Part shown: piece by piece, positions 46,605 to 55,734 of the stretch
How positions within the stretch are numbered: position 1 is the first letter of the stretch
Layout: each line of letters starts with the position of its first letter
Origin: Bradyrhizobium sp. CCGUVB1N3
GTDB lineage: Bacteria; Pseudomonadota; Alphaproteobacteria; Rhizobiales; Xanthobacteraceae
Direction of reading: 5' to 3'
NCBI RefSeq assembly: GCF_024199925.1
Contig: NZ_JANADR010000001.1
Location: forward strand, 7,567,501 to 7,631,500
DNA: 64,000 nucleotides
Position numbers and translations under genes: made by a program
Notes under the pieces: model-generated
What the model was told of the DNA's origin: nothing
The model's database searches: none
The model's input: the letters and a program-made list of their open reading frames with translations, nothing else

Positions 46605-47972
46605 TCAGTCGTCCATCACGACCGGCCGCGATAATGCACCGCTGATCCCGTTGGCCAGCCTCGCGACTTCGGCGAAATAGCGGTCCACCGCGCTGCGGGC
46701 GCTCGGCGTGCCGGGGTGACGGAAATTCAAGCAGATTCCATCGTGCGACCGGCTGACCCACACATAGACCTCCTGCGGGTCGCTGCTGCGGCTTATCAGA
46801 AATCTCGTTCGCCAGCGCGCCCAGCTATCCGATCCGGGAACCACCCGATCGTCCATATAGGAGACCATAAAGCGATCCCGCAATGCAGCGCCTAGCACTT
46901 CCATCGCCTTGGAAAAAGGCACCTGCGCGGTTTCATTGGCCCGCTTCAGTTCGAGCCTAACGGAGCGCAGTAGATCTGGGAACGTGTCGGACACCGGGAA
47001 GCTTACCGGGCTCATCCCGACATACCACCCAACCGAGTTCTTCCATCGCGTTGCGTTTCGCGTGTGAAAAGGAGCGACGGAGTGGAATTTCTTTTGCTTG
47101 CCCAGCGCTTTCCCCGCCAAGGCCAGGCACGCAAACATGCCTGCCATGGTATGGCCGCCTTGGGCGCGGCACGCCCGATCGAACCTCACTGCGCTTTCCG
47201 CGTCAAATAGCCAGATCCGTCTGGTTTGCTGCAAGGCGGCGCCGCCGCCCAGTGCACCGAGTGACACCGGAAAATCGGGCAGTTGACCGCCGGTGGCCGC
47301 AATCAGCTCGCGCCAGTGTCCGATCACCGGATCCCCGTCGGTCAGATCGCTCACACGGGCGCGCTCGGAGACGGCGTACTCCAGATAGCTGTGCGCCGGA
47401 GCCAGTCGCGGGGCCACGCCCTGAATCGCCGCGGAGTAGAGTTCCCTGATCTCGTAGGGTACCGAGGCCATTGAGTAGGCGTCCGTCACCGAGTGGTCGG
47501 AGGCGACGACGAGAGTGGTGCATTCGGGCCGGCTGATTGTTGCGAAGACATACGGTGGCCAGCTCAGCGGTTTCGTTTCGGTATCGAACACTTCTTCTAG
47601 CGTCCGGGCCAATTCGTCCGGATCGGCATAGTCACCGAGTTCGACCAGATCGAGTGCTGCCGCGCCCGGGCCGACCGTCGCAAGGTGGATCGCGGTGCGG
47701 TCCTTATCGAAGCGGCAGCGTAGTGCCTCGTGCCGGTCGACCCAGCCAAGGATCGCCCAGCTCAGTGCTGCCGTATCGACCTCGCCCGACCATTCAAACG
47801 CGACACCCAGCCAGGCTGGCCGGCCATTCTCGAAACAGCGAAGGTGTTCCTCCTGAACATAGGACGGGCGACGCGGGTCCGGGCGCCATCTGGCCGTGCC
47901 GGGCACGCTGATGCGCCACAAGGTTAGCCGGCCCGGCCACAACTCGAGGTCCCCGAGCTCGTAGATCTCCAT
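46605..47972 (-). CDS. Condensation-domain acyltransferase (last gene of a five-gene operon)
   Basis: A 455-residue stand-alone condensation-type enzyme, similar in build to NRPS condensation domains and PapA acyltransferases. The HHxxxDG active-site motif is present as DHSVTDA around residue 160 (His160 and Asp164 kept; the first His is Asp and the final Gly is Ala). Other family blocks are visible: VGWYVGMSPVSFPV and a late GWARW-like segment. No carrier-protein or adenylation domain is attached, so the acyl donor must come from elsewhere. It lies 28 bp after the MFS gene. Confidence 0.8.
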   Translation of the reverse strand: MEIYELGDLELWPGRLTLWRISVPGTARWRPDPRRPSYVQEEHLRCFENGRPAWLGVAFEWSGEVDTAALSWAILGWVDRHEALRCRFDKDRTAIHLATVGPGAAALDLVELGDYADPDELARTLEEVFDTETKPLSWPPYVFATISRPECTTLVVASDHSVTDAYSMASVPYEIRELYSAAIQGVAPRLAPAHSYLEYAVSERARVSDLTDGDPVIGHWRELIAATGGQLPDFPVSLGALGGGAALQQTRRIWLFDAESAVRFDRACRAQGGHTMAGMFACLALAGKALGKQKKFHSVAPFHTRNATRWKNSVGWYVGMSPVSFPVSDTFPDLLRSVRLELKRANETAQVPFSKAMEVLGAALRDRFMVSYMDDRVVPGSDSWARWRTRFLISRSSDPQEVYVWVSRSHDGICLNFRHPGTPSARSAVDRYFAEVARLANGISGALSRPVVMDD

Positions 47973-48000
47973 GCGCAGTCCTGCCGGCCAGTCCGTGGTA

Positions 48001-49248
48001 TCAGAGATGCAAGCTGTGGGTGCGGCGCAGAGGCGATCGCCAGATCCACAGCATGGAGGCCGCGCTCAGCGCGCTGCTGGCCACTAGCGCAGTCCGTAGA
48101 CCAGGCCCGGCGCCGACCGCACCGCCAAGCAGCGCGCCTAGCGGCGCAAGCCCCCACACCAGGCTGCGGATGCTCGCGTTGACGCGGCCCAGCACACGAG
48201 GCGGAGCCAGCGCGTATCGAACGGAGACCTGGTGTACGTTGTAGATCTCTTGACCAAACGACAGCACGAACTGGGACAGCGCCACACAAATGACTGCCAC
48301 CGGCCGCGGCTGCGTGAGCAGTGCTGCCAGGGTCATGCCTGCGCCGCTAAGCGCCAAGGTAACCATCAACACAGGCCCAAGGCCGATCGCGCGGCCGGCC
48401 CATGCTGCGGTGGCCGCGCCCCCAATACCACCCAGTGCGCCGATGCTGAGAACCACGCCCGTGGTCCAACCGTCCAAACCAAGATGTTGGGTCAGATAAA
48501 GCAGAAAAACCGCAGAGTAAGCGTTGTAGCAGAAGATGAAGCTGCCGGTCGCAAACGTAACCGCCCGCAGAATCGGGTTGCCAAACACGGTCGTCAGTCC
48601 TTCCGCGATCTGACTGATGACCGAGCTCGATCCAGTTGCCGGCGGTTCGGCCGTGCGTGTCGGCACCAGCGGCAGCAAGACGGTGGCCAGCACGAACGAG
48701 GCCGAGTCGGCGAGAATCGCGGTTGGCGCGGAGAACGCGCTGACCAGCCAGCCTGCCAGAAACGGACCGACGGTCACCACGCAAGATCTGCTGAGTTGCC
48801 AGGAGCTCTGCGCTCTGACGAGTAGAGCACGATCAACGACGGTTGGCACGCACGCCAGATAGGCGACTTCGCCGATCACCGCAGCCGTCCCGACAAGCGT
48901 AGTTGCCGCACACAGTTGGACCATTCCGAGCCAGCCAAGACTGGCGAGCAGCGGAATGGTTGCGAGCGTTACTGCCATCACTAAATTGGCAGTCAACAGG
49001 ATGCATCGGTGTGGCAGGCGGTCCACGATCACCCCGGCAAGCAGGCCAATGACGAGGTTCGGCGCCCGGCCGCAGGCAAGCAACAACCCGGTCTGCGCCG
49101 GGCCCGCTCCCAGCAGAGTGATCGCCGTCAGCGGTAGCGCCAGCACCGTCACTTCGGATCCCAATTCCGACACAGTGCGCCCGACGAGCAGCCCTAAGTA
49201 GCCGCGCGGTAATCCGCGAGATGGGGGGGAGATCTCGGTGGGATTCAT
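48001..49248 (-). CDS. MFS exporter
   Basis: A 415-residue protein with about 12 hydrophobic segments, of the MFS_3/enterobactin-exporter type (LGLLVGRTVSELGSEVTVLA at the start; RVNASIRSLVWGLAPLGALL near the end). It overlaps the sulfotransferase gene by four bases (ATGA). In this context it probably exports the operon's product. Confidence 0.88.
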   Translation of the reverse strand: MNPTEISPPSRGLPRGYLGLLVGRTVSELGSEVTVLALPLTAITLLGAGPAQTGLLLACGRAPNLVIGLLAGVIVDRLPHRCILLTANLVMAVTLATIPLLASLGWLGMVQLCAATTLVGTAAVIGEVAYLACVPTVVDRALLVRAQSSWQLSRSCVVTVGPFLAGWLVSAFSAPTAILADSASFVLATVLLPLVPTRTAEPPATGSSSVISQIAEGLTTVFGNPILRAVTFATGSFIFCYNAYSAVFLLYLTQHLGLDGWTTGVVLSIGALGGIGGAATAAWAGRAIGLGPVLMVTLALSGAGMTLAALLTQPRPVAVICVALSQFVLSFGQEIYNVHQVSVRYALAPPRVLGRVNASIRSLVWGLAPLGALLGGAVGAGPGLRTALVASSALSAASMLWIWRSPLRRTHSLHL

Positions 49249-50219
49249 GCGTCGATGGTGGGGCTCGGGGTCGACAGATAACCCAACCGGGCCAATTCGC
49301 CGCCGGCGATGCGCTCGAATTCCGCGACTTCCGCGAGCGTCAGATCCTGCCTGTACCGGCCAAGGCGGCCTGCGTGCAGCGGTTTGCCCGCGGACTCGGC
49401 TGCCGGATGGCCGTGCGGCCTTTCGAACAGCGCGTGCTTTTGCTCGGCGTGCCGCAGCACGGCTTCATCCCAGGGTAGCTGCAGGTGATCCAAGATCTGC
49501 ATGAGGCTGGGACGGGGGCTTGTCACCAAATCCTCATAGCGCACCTCGAGATAGCGCGCCGGTGGCGCGAGGAGATGCGGCAGAGATACGACTTCAAGCC
49601 AGCTGTGCGCGGCCTCTGCCACAGTTCGGTAACCCCAATCTGGCACGGTTTTCAAATGCGAGGCGGCAAGGTCCCGACCATCCCGGACGATGTGCACGAA
49701 GTGCGCATCGGGCCATAGCTGTGCGAAGACGTCGATTTGCGTGATCTTGCGTTGGAGCTTCAGTCCCCAGCGCCTTGCCCCTGTCCGTACCTTACGGAAC
49801 TCGCCGATCTCGTTGATCAGCCTGCATCTGTCGGCGAACGAAATGATATCGCCCGCCGTCTCGTCCATCACCTTGGTAACAAGCTTGCGCACATCATCGA
49901 AGTTCAGGCCGAACCGCTGGCATTGCACCACGAAGTGCGCGCCGTCATACCAGAACGGGTCGATCGCACTTTTGGTGGTGCCGCTGACCCGGGAATCGTT
50001 AGCTGCGAGCAGGTCGGTCGCTCCTAGAATGTGCGGCCCAAGGTCCGGCGGTTCTAGGAAGTCGATCTCCGGCCCGACCACCAGATCGGCATGGGAGTCC
50101 AGCACGACGCTCAACAAAGTGGTGCCGGATCGATTCTCGCCACCGAGCAGCACCGGCGAGGTGGAGAACAGGTCGGCCTTAGGCATGGGAGTGTCCGCTG
50201 CTCGACTGCTGGTATTCAT
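49245..50219 (-). CDS. PAPS-dependent sulfotransferase
   Basis: A 324-residue protein beginning MNTSSRAADTPMPKADLF; the start overlaps the aminotransferase stop (ATGA). The 5'-phosphosulfate loop is VLLGGENRSGTTLLSVVLDS and the 3'-phosphate motif is VHIVRDGRDLAASHL; both are intact. It would transfer sulfate from PAPS to a hydroxyl or amino group of the pathway product. NodH-like Nod-factor sulfation is another use of the fold, but no nod genes are near. Confidence 0.88.
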   Translation of the reverse strand: MNTSSRAADTPMPKADLFSTSPVLLGGENRSGTTLLSVVLDSHADLVVGPEIDFLEPPDLGPHILGATDLLAANDSRVSGTTKSAIDPFWYDGAHFVVQCQRFGLNFDDVRKLVTKVMDETAGDIISFADRCRLINEIGEFRKVRTGARRWGLKLQRKITQIDVFAQLWPDAHFVHIVRDGRDLAASHLKTVPDWGYRTVAEAAHSWLEVVSLPHLLAPPARYLEVRYEDLVTSPRPSLMQILDHLQLPWDEAVLRHAEQKHALFERPHGHPAAESAGKPLHAGRLGRYRQDLTLAEVAEFERIAGGELARLGYLSTPSPTIDA

Positions 50220-51529
50220 GGATGGCTCGCGGCGGTGACCCACCGCCGGACGGTGTCCGGCGTTGCGATGAAGTGATCACCGGCGAACCGCACCGCAGCG
50301 GCGATCGGATCCGGATTGTCGCAAGTAGCGTCTACCCGGGCCAGTGACGCCGTCAGAGCCTGTCCGGCGGCATCAATCGCACCTCGCACGTCGGCATCGG
50401 AGAGCGCGGCGGACGGCATGAAACGGCCGCCGTACTGCATGAGGAAGCCGCGCGACCACATCTCCTGGAAGAATGTGTGACCGAGCTCGGCATTGGCAAA
50501 CACGACGTCGAACATGGTCGGCCATGCGAACGCGCTCGCCTGAACCTGATGGCGGGCGAAGACCTCGTTGAGGCCATTGATGAGGTCCTCGCCAAACTGG
50601 TGCATCCGGGCGAGCGCGGTGCCGTCGCTCAGCGCGTCGAGGGTGCTCAGGGCGGCAGCGAACGGGGTGATCTCGCGTTGATAGGTGTTGCCCATGTATG
50701 TCTTTTCGGCGGCGCCAATCACGTCTGCCCGACCAGCCACCGCCGATAGCGCCATGCCGTTGGCCAGTCCCTTGCTGAGTGTGATCAGGTCGGGCGCAAG
50801 CCCGATCGCGGTGTGATAGCCGCCGCGGCGATAGCGGAATCCCGTCATCACCTCGTCCAGGATGAGCAGGGCACCGCATTGGTGCACGAGATTTTGCAAT
50901 TCCCGGTGATATTCGGGCGGAAAGAAGTTGACCTCGGGAGTGATGATCGCAGCAGCGACGCGCTGCGCTCTGGTCAGTCTCTTGAGCAGGTCAAGGTCGT
51001 AATGGAAGTCGATACTGCCCAGGTCCCGGTCGGGTAGTCCCATCCCCGGACGGTCCTGCAAGTGCCAGTCGTGCCAACCGTGATATCCACTGGTAAGCAC
51101 CAGGTTCACACCGGTATGTGAACGAGCAAGGCGGACTGCGGCGGTCGTGGCGCAGGAGCCAGTGCGGAAAAATATCGAGCGCTGCGCGAGCGGGAATATC
51201 TCCGCTAGCCGCTCGGCAACCTCGATCCGATGCACGGACAACGGCCCGGGCAGGATGCCGCCGGTGCGGCGCAATTCTGCAGTCACATGATCGACGACCG
51301 GTTGATATCCAGCTCCAAGCGGCGCAGACCCGCTACAGGAGGTGAGATCCACGTATTGCCTTCCATCGACATCAAAGACATGCGCACCGGAGGCATGGCT
51401 CATGACGAGGGGAAAACGCCGATTGAGATCCCATTTCTCCGACGCAGTGATCCGCAACGCGCGGCGCAGTGCGGATTTGTGCGTATCCGTCGTGGCCAAC
51501 GTGCCGTGGGGTGTGCTGGTGAACATCAA
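50216..51529 (-). CDS. Class III (glutamate-semialdehyde-type) PLP aminotransferase
   Basis: A 437-residue aminotransferase: SGYHGWHDWHLQDRPG, the PLP-binding LLILDEVMTGFRYRRGG, and the Schiff-base Lys in DLITLSKGLANGM. It resembles GSA aminomutase-type and secondary-metabolite class III enzymes rather than ornithine or GABA types. It lies 24 bp after the GMC gene and overlaps the next by four bases. In the operon it could aminate the aldehyde or ketone made by the GMC enzyme. Confidence 0.88.
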   Translation of the reverse strand: MMFTSTPHGTLATTDTHKSALRRALRITASEKWDLNRRFPLVMSHASGAHVFDVDGRQYVDLTSCSGSAPLGAGYQPVVDHVTAELRRTGGILPGPLSVHRIEVAERLAEIFPLAQRSIFFRTGSCATTAAVRLARSHTGVNLVLTSGYHGWHDWHLQDRPGMGLPDRDLGSIDFHYDLDLLKRLTRAQRVAAAIITPEVNFFPPEYHRELQNLVHQCGALLILDEVMTGFRYRRGGYHTAIGLAPDLITLSKGLANGMALSAVAGRADVIGAAEKTYMGNTYQREITPFAAALSTLDALSDGTALARMHQFGEDLINGLNEVFARHQVQASAFAWPTMFDVVFANAELGHTFFQEMWSRGFLMQYGGRFMPSAALSDADVRGAIDAAGQALTASLARVDATCDNPDPIAAAVRFAGDHFIATPDTVRRWVTAASHP

Positions 51530-51553
51530 CGATTCTCCGATCGTCGCGGCCTG

Positions 51554-53068
51554 TCAGGCCAGCTGCGTGAGGATTCTCCGAGCGATCCGCAGCGCGTTCG
51601 CTTGAATGGTGAAGGTCGGGTTGACGCCTCCGGGATACGGGAAGAACCCGCCGTCCGCGACGTAGAGATTGTCGATATCGTGCACGCGACCCCAGCGGTC
51701 GACTACGGATTCCTTTGGATCAACCCCCGCTCGACAGCCGCCATGCAGATGGCCGCTACCGAACTGATAGTTGGAGTCCTCGTAATCGATCTCTTTCACG
51801 CCTGCCTCGGTCAGCACGTCCGATGCGCGTTGGGACAAATAGCCGAGACGGCGCTTGTCCAGCGGATGGGTGCGGTATTCAAGAATGATGTTGGGTAGAC
51901 CGAGCCGATCGCGACTGTTGGCCAGTCGAACGGCGTTGCTGCGCATGGGCTGATCGGCCGCCAGGAAATGCACTCTTAGCGGCACCTGTCCCTCGCCGGC
52001 CGCACGATCTGCTGGACTGGCTTCGTAAATAAGTCCGCCGAGGCCAGAGGGCGCATCATTGTCGAGATAGTGATCGGTCATCGCAACAGTGGAGAGCGGT
52101 CCGCCGGACGAATGCAAAGGCAGCCGATTCATTGTGATGGTGCCAGAGACGTAGCCGCTGATCTTGAAACAGATGCCCCTGCCGACCATGCCCGTGGCGT
52201 TGCCGATGCCGTTGGGGGCTGCTCGCTGCACTGAGCGTAGCAGCAAGGCGGCAGATTGAATCGCGTTGCCAGCGAGCACCATGCAGCGGGCATGGATCCG
52301 TGCGCGTTGCCGGGTGACGGTGTCCAACCATTCGACCGTATCGGCGCGGCTGACGCTGCCAAGTTCGATATGCACAGCTTTGCTGCCCGAGCTGACCGAC
52401 AGGGCGCCGGGTGGCAGGCAGACGTCGGTGAATGGTGAGTCCGCATCGGCACGCGCGCCGCTTGGACACGGGTGTTCGTTGCACGGGCCGCACCAGTCAC
52501 AGGCCGGCCGGCCGCGGTAGGGAACCGAGTTGATCGCCAGCGGGGTCGGGAACGGCTGCCGGCCTAGGCGTCCGCCCGCCGTAGCGATCAATCTGCCCTG
52601 CAAGCTATATCTGTGCGGTGGCAGCACTGCGGGATCACTGGGCGGTTCGAGTGGATCCGCGCCAGCCAACCTCGCGACCCCGATCCGCTGTTCGAGCTCC
52701 TCGTAATAGGGACGCAGTTCGCCGTAGTCGATGGGCCAGACCGGGTCGAGCGCGTCGGGGGCGACATGCGCTCGTGCGTCGAAATCAACCTTGCGATATC
52801 GGAATGCGATGCCGGCGTAGAGTGTCATTCCACCACCGAGCGTCGACACGGTCCACGGCCAGCCGATCGACCTCAATGTACCGGTCGGGGAGCGCACCAG
52901 GGCGGTGTCATTATCATTTTGGACCGTCGCCAGTGAGGCGCCAGTGGGAAGCTTCAAGCCCGCTTCGAGGACGTGTACCCGGAATCCGTTTCTGGCGATC
53001 TCGTGGGCAACGATCGAGCCGCTTGCACCACTTCCGACTACACAAACGTCAACGGCGTTGGACGTCAT
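51554..53068 (-). CDS. GMC-family FAD oxidoreductase (first gene of the operon)
   Basis: A 504-residue flavoprotein from the ATG at 53068 (MTSNAVDVCVVGSGASGSIV), chosen for GGTGGGG just upstream and because the dinucleotide motif follows at once; the frame extends to 53134. The C-terminal active-site pair is present in GSGHLHGGCRAGVDPK (His) and PGGVNPTFTIQANALR (Asn). Such enzymes oxidise alcohols to aldehydes or ketones. The 29-bp promoter-like element (copy C) lies 142 bp upstream. Confidence 0.88.
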   Translation of the reverse strand: MTSNAVDVCVVGSGASGSIVAHEIARNGFRVHVLEAGLKLPTGASLATVQNDNDTALVRSPTGTLRSIGWPWTVSTLGGGMTLYAGIAFRYRKVDFDARAHVAPDALDPVWPIDYGELRPYYEELEQRIGVARLAGADPLEPPSDPAVLPPHRYSLQGRLIATAGGRLGRQPFPTPLAINSVPYRGRPACDWCGPCNEHPCPSGARADADSPFTDVCLPPGALSVSSGSKAVHIELGSVSRADTVEWLDTVTRQRARIHARCMVLAGNAIQSAALLLRSVQRAAPNGIGNATGMVGRGICFKISGYVSGTITMNRLPLHSSGGPLSTVAMTDHYLDNDAPSGLGGLIYEASPADRAAGEGQVPLRVHFLAADQPMRSNAVRLANSRDRLGLPNIILEYRTHPLDKRRLGYLSQRASDVLTEAGVKEIDYEDSNYQFGSGHLHGGCRAGVDPKESVVDRWGRVHDIDNLYVADGGFFPYPGGVNPTFTIQANALRIARRILTQLA

Positions 53069-53209
53069 TGCCCCACCTGTGGCAAGGGACATCGGCCATG
53101 CCTCATGGCGACGTGCCCATAAAGGACAGGTCAAGACGGCTAATGAGAGCTGTCAGCGCCAGCGTCGAACGTACGCCTAGTCAGACCGTCGCGACCTACT
53201 TTGAAACTC

Positions 53210-53238
53210 GTACAATATGACGTTCCGTGCGATTCAAG
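53210..53238 (-). promoter_or_regulatory. Island promoter-like element, copy C
   Basis: Read on the minus strand it has all invariant blocks of the 29-bp element (CTTGAATCG, CG, CGT, TTGTAC) and faces the GMC-aminotransferase-sulfotransferase-MFS-condensation operon, 142 bp before the chosen start (76 bp before the longest possible one). Confidence 0.6.
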
Positions 53239-53610
53239 TCCCTTGAGCGCGCTCGCGTGAATGAGCGTGAGCATGTTCAAATCCACCGAAGCAGCGAGCT
53301 AAGAACTTTGAAAAAGAACGGTACCGCCAATCCTAAAGCACTTGGTCAATAGGGCGGGCGGCCAGCGGCGCTGAACGTCATCTCATTGTCGCTGGAATGG
53401 AAGCTCAACGAGAGTTGAGCACGGCCTTTGGCACCTTCAGTAAGGACGATCACGCAAGGCGGTAGGCGGTAGGCGGGGATATTGCACTGGTTTAGGGCCG
53501 GTCCCCCGATTGCGGCTCATGTTAAGCGATGAGGCTCAGCGCCTCAGCGCGATGTGTCCGGTCGCGATTGCCATTGGCGCAAGCCCCCTCGCGAGGTGCC
53601 ATCATAACCC
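53239..53610. other. No recognisable gene
   Basis: Intergenic; contains a short GCGGTAG-type triple repeat near 53460. No frame is supported. Confidence 0.4.
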
Positions 53611-54030
53611 TTATTCGTCCTTGCCAATGCTGGCCACGTATAACTCCGGCAAGCCGACCTTCCGCGCGATCGCCCGCAGATCAGCTACATAGCCCGGATC
53701 GGTCGTCCTGTCGTCCGGGATCGTTGGAAGATTGAAGCAAAGCGCCAGCTCTGCCGTGCCGTCGGCAAGTCGGGCGAGGACAGGCTCGGGTCGATAAGCT
53801 ACGACGCTCGGCTCTGAATAGAGCCGATCTAGTCCGGCACGGGTGAGAGTAGCGATTGTGCCGTAAACCCGCCCGTTATGATAGGCCACCAACGTTGCAC
53901 GGTTTGATAGCCTCAGCGCAAACCGCTCGAGATAGGCCCTTCTGAAATCGGCCGGACGAAGACCTTTTGTCATCAAGCCTTCCGGGTCCATGAACAGGCC
54001 ATAGAAGAAAACCGTCACTCGCTTTGCCAT
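53611..54030 (-). CDS. Gamma-glutamylcyclotransferase (GGCT/AIG2-like) family protein
   Basis: A 139-residue protein starting MAKRVTVFFYGLFMDPEGL, the YGxx substrate-loop strand of the GGCT fold, followed by LVAYHNGRVYGTIATLTRAG. By family it acts on gamma-glutamyl amines or peptides; I cannot identify the catalytic Glu with certainty. It lies between the biosynthetic operon and the radical SAM gene, same strand, separated by gaps of a few hundred bases. Confidence 0.7.
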   Translation of the reverse strand: MAKRVTVFFYGLFMDPEGLMTKGLRPADFRRAYLERFALRLSNRATLVAYHNGRVYGTIATLTRAGLDRLYSEPSVVAYRPEPVLARLADGTAELALCFNLPTIPDDRTTDPGYVADLRAIARKVGLPELYVASIGKDE

Positions 54031-54376
54031 CGAGAGATTCTACCCGTTCCGAAAACCGATCGGTGCATTTGGCTCGTCCCGGACGCCCTTGTGGAAACTC
54101 GGTCATTGCCTGGCTGTTAGAGTGCCCGTGCTGAAAAGTCCGCATGCCGAATGCATGCGCGTCGATTAGCCTCAATAGATTGAGTAGGGCTTGCAGAGTA
54201 AAAAACTTCCGCCTACGAACGTCGTGACCGATGACCTGATGAATTTGGCCACAGCTGTTGACATGCACGAGCCAGAACGGTCCAAACAGAGCAGCTGGGT
54301 CGGGCGGAGTCTAGCTTTGAGCGACGCGTTTTCGCGCGAGTTGTGCGCCAGGGCAGGGCGTCGGTTCGCTCACAAA
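54031..54376. other. No recognisable gene
   Basis: Spacer between the GGCT-like and radical SAM genes; no motif-bearing frame found. Confidence 0.4.
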
Positions 54377-55243
54377 TCAGCATGCCGATGCCGTTGGCTT
54401 AGCGAATTCACATATCCGGCAGAGAAGAAAACCGTCCTCTCCGTTCATGCGATCGACAATCTTGCGGAAAGTCGGTCCTTTGAAGAGATCTTGATATTCA
54501 TCGCGGAGAAGATTGCCCAGGATGTGGCGTCGCTCAAAATCCATGCAGCAGAGGGTGACGTCGCCGTTTGGGAGAAGAACATTACGATGTTCTCGTTCGT
54601 CGACACATGTTAGTGCTCCGACGATCGGCTGTCGTGCCTCAACGATCTTTGGATCGACGCTTCCACCCCTGCTGCTCAGCGGACGCGAACGAACCAGCGC
54701 TTGCTCGGGGATTATGTCGACAAGCTCGGGATGAACCTCACCCATGACTATGAACAGCATCGATGGAATGTCTGCGTCGACCAGTTGACGCATCAAATCG
54801 ACATACTTGCGCCTGACCAGGCGACTGTTCATGTAGGTGCCGTCATCAAACACGTGCACCAGGAAAACTCGGAATTGCAGCGCTTGCAAGCGTCGTAGAT
54901 TCCGCTCGTTCATTCCTGCGAGTGTCGTGAAAATTCGGATGCCATGGCCAGCTGCGTAGGCATGCTCAACCATTTCGGTGCAAGCCGGATTGAGCCAGGG
55001 CTCTGAGTACCCGGCAAAGCTGATGTCGACAGCTGCTGGTACGTGCGAAAGGCACCTCTTGAAATCTTCGAGACGAAGATGCTTTGCGTGGGACACGGCT
55101 CTTTGCCGTTCGGCGAACTTGTCCTGAGGACAATAAGAACATCGGACGACGCAGCCTGTGGTCGTCGTTATCTCCAGGACCCTGCCGCCAAGAGGGATTG
55201 CAGCGCGCAGGTTCTGTATATTCTCCGGGTATGATTCAATCAT
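54377..55243 (-). CDS. Radical SAM/SPASM-type enzyme
   Basis: A 288-residue protein from ATG 55243 (GGAGAA lies upstream; the longer frame would use TTG). The radical SAM cluster motif is C31-x3-C35-x2-C38 (GCVVRCSYCPQ). The C-terminal part has further Cys (ALTCVDE, VTLCCMDF, LLCRICEFAK) around NGDVTLCCMDFERRHILGNL, the pattern of a SPASM-type auxiliary cluster domain. Such enzymes modify peptides or small molecules. A fourth copy of the 29-bp element lies 463 bp upstream, with no convincing gene in between. Confidence 0.88.
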   Translation of the reverse strand: MIESYPENIQNLRAAIPLGGRVLEITTTTGCVVRCSYCPQDKFAERQRAVSHAKHLRLEDFKRCLSHVPAAVDISFAGYSEPWLNPACTEMVEHAYAAGHGIRIFTTLAGMNERNLRRLQALQFRVFLVHVFDDGTYMNSRLVRRKYVDLMRQLVDADIPSMLFIVMGEVHPELVDIIPEQALVRSRPLSSRGGSVDPKIVEARQPIVGALTCVDEREHRNVLLPNGDVTLCCMDFERRHILGNLLRDEYQDLFKGPTFRKIVDRMNGEDGFLLCRICEFAKPTASAC

Positions 55244-55705
55244 TTGCAGGGTTCTCCGGAATGGCCGGAACAAAGAGCGTTCCGACGCAGGACCGCCGAT
55301 TTGCGTTCTTCATGAGGGCTTACTCATGCACGTTCTCGGTCGTGCATGTTCTCGGATGACTGGGCGATAAAGGCGACAGAGCTCACGACGAAACGATGGT
55401 TGGATCGAGATATCCCACCTGGTGCGGCTTTCCTCCCGCCCATCCAATTGAAATCCCGGCAGGGGCACGGATCTGCCGGAGCAAGCGCACCGAGCCCGGG
55501 ACCAACTCAATGTCGAGATTTCTGCGAGTTCGGTAACCGCCGGCGCAAAATCCACTCCCCAGTACGCCGGCATTGGTCATTGTTCTCTCAGTCCTCCCAC
55601 CTCTTGCGATAGAAATTGGCCATGCCATTGAAGCTCGCACCAGTGGGCAGTCAATCGGCTGAATTGTCACAACCAGCGTTGGTCCGGGTTCATGCGATCG
55701 AGATC
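55244..55705 (-). other. Leader region of the radical SAM gene; no certain gene
   Basis: A GTG-initiated frame (55383-55670, 95 codons) starts 36 bp after promoter element D, the same distance as in copies A and B, and includes MTNAGVLGSGFCAGGYRTRR. A second frame (55310-55573) overlaps it. Neither has a good ribosome binding site or known family. A small peptide precursor is possible but not shown. Confidence 0.3.
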
Positions 55706-55734
55706 GTACAATGTAACGTCACGTACGATTCAAG
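55706..55734 (-). promoter_or_regulatory. Island promoter-like element, copy D
   Basis: Contains every invariant block of the 29-bp element on the minus strand, facing the radical SAM gene. This copy has flanking ATCGTAC and GTACGAT arms separated by 13 bp (a perfect inverted repeat), which may mark the regulator site. Confidence 0.6.

Noticed and set aside
49245..50219. Sulfotransferase as NodH
   Set aside because: No nod genes or nod box in the window, and it is translationally coupled to aminotransferase and MFS genes of a different pathway.
46605..53068. Operon as rhizobitoxine (rtx) genes
   Set aside because: No RtxA-type fused PLP enzyme or RtxC-type desaturase is present.
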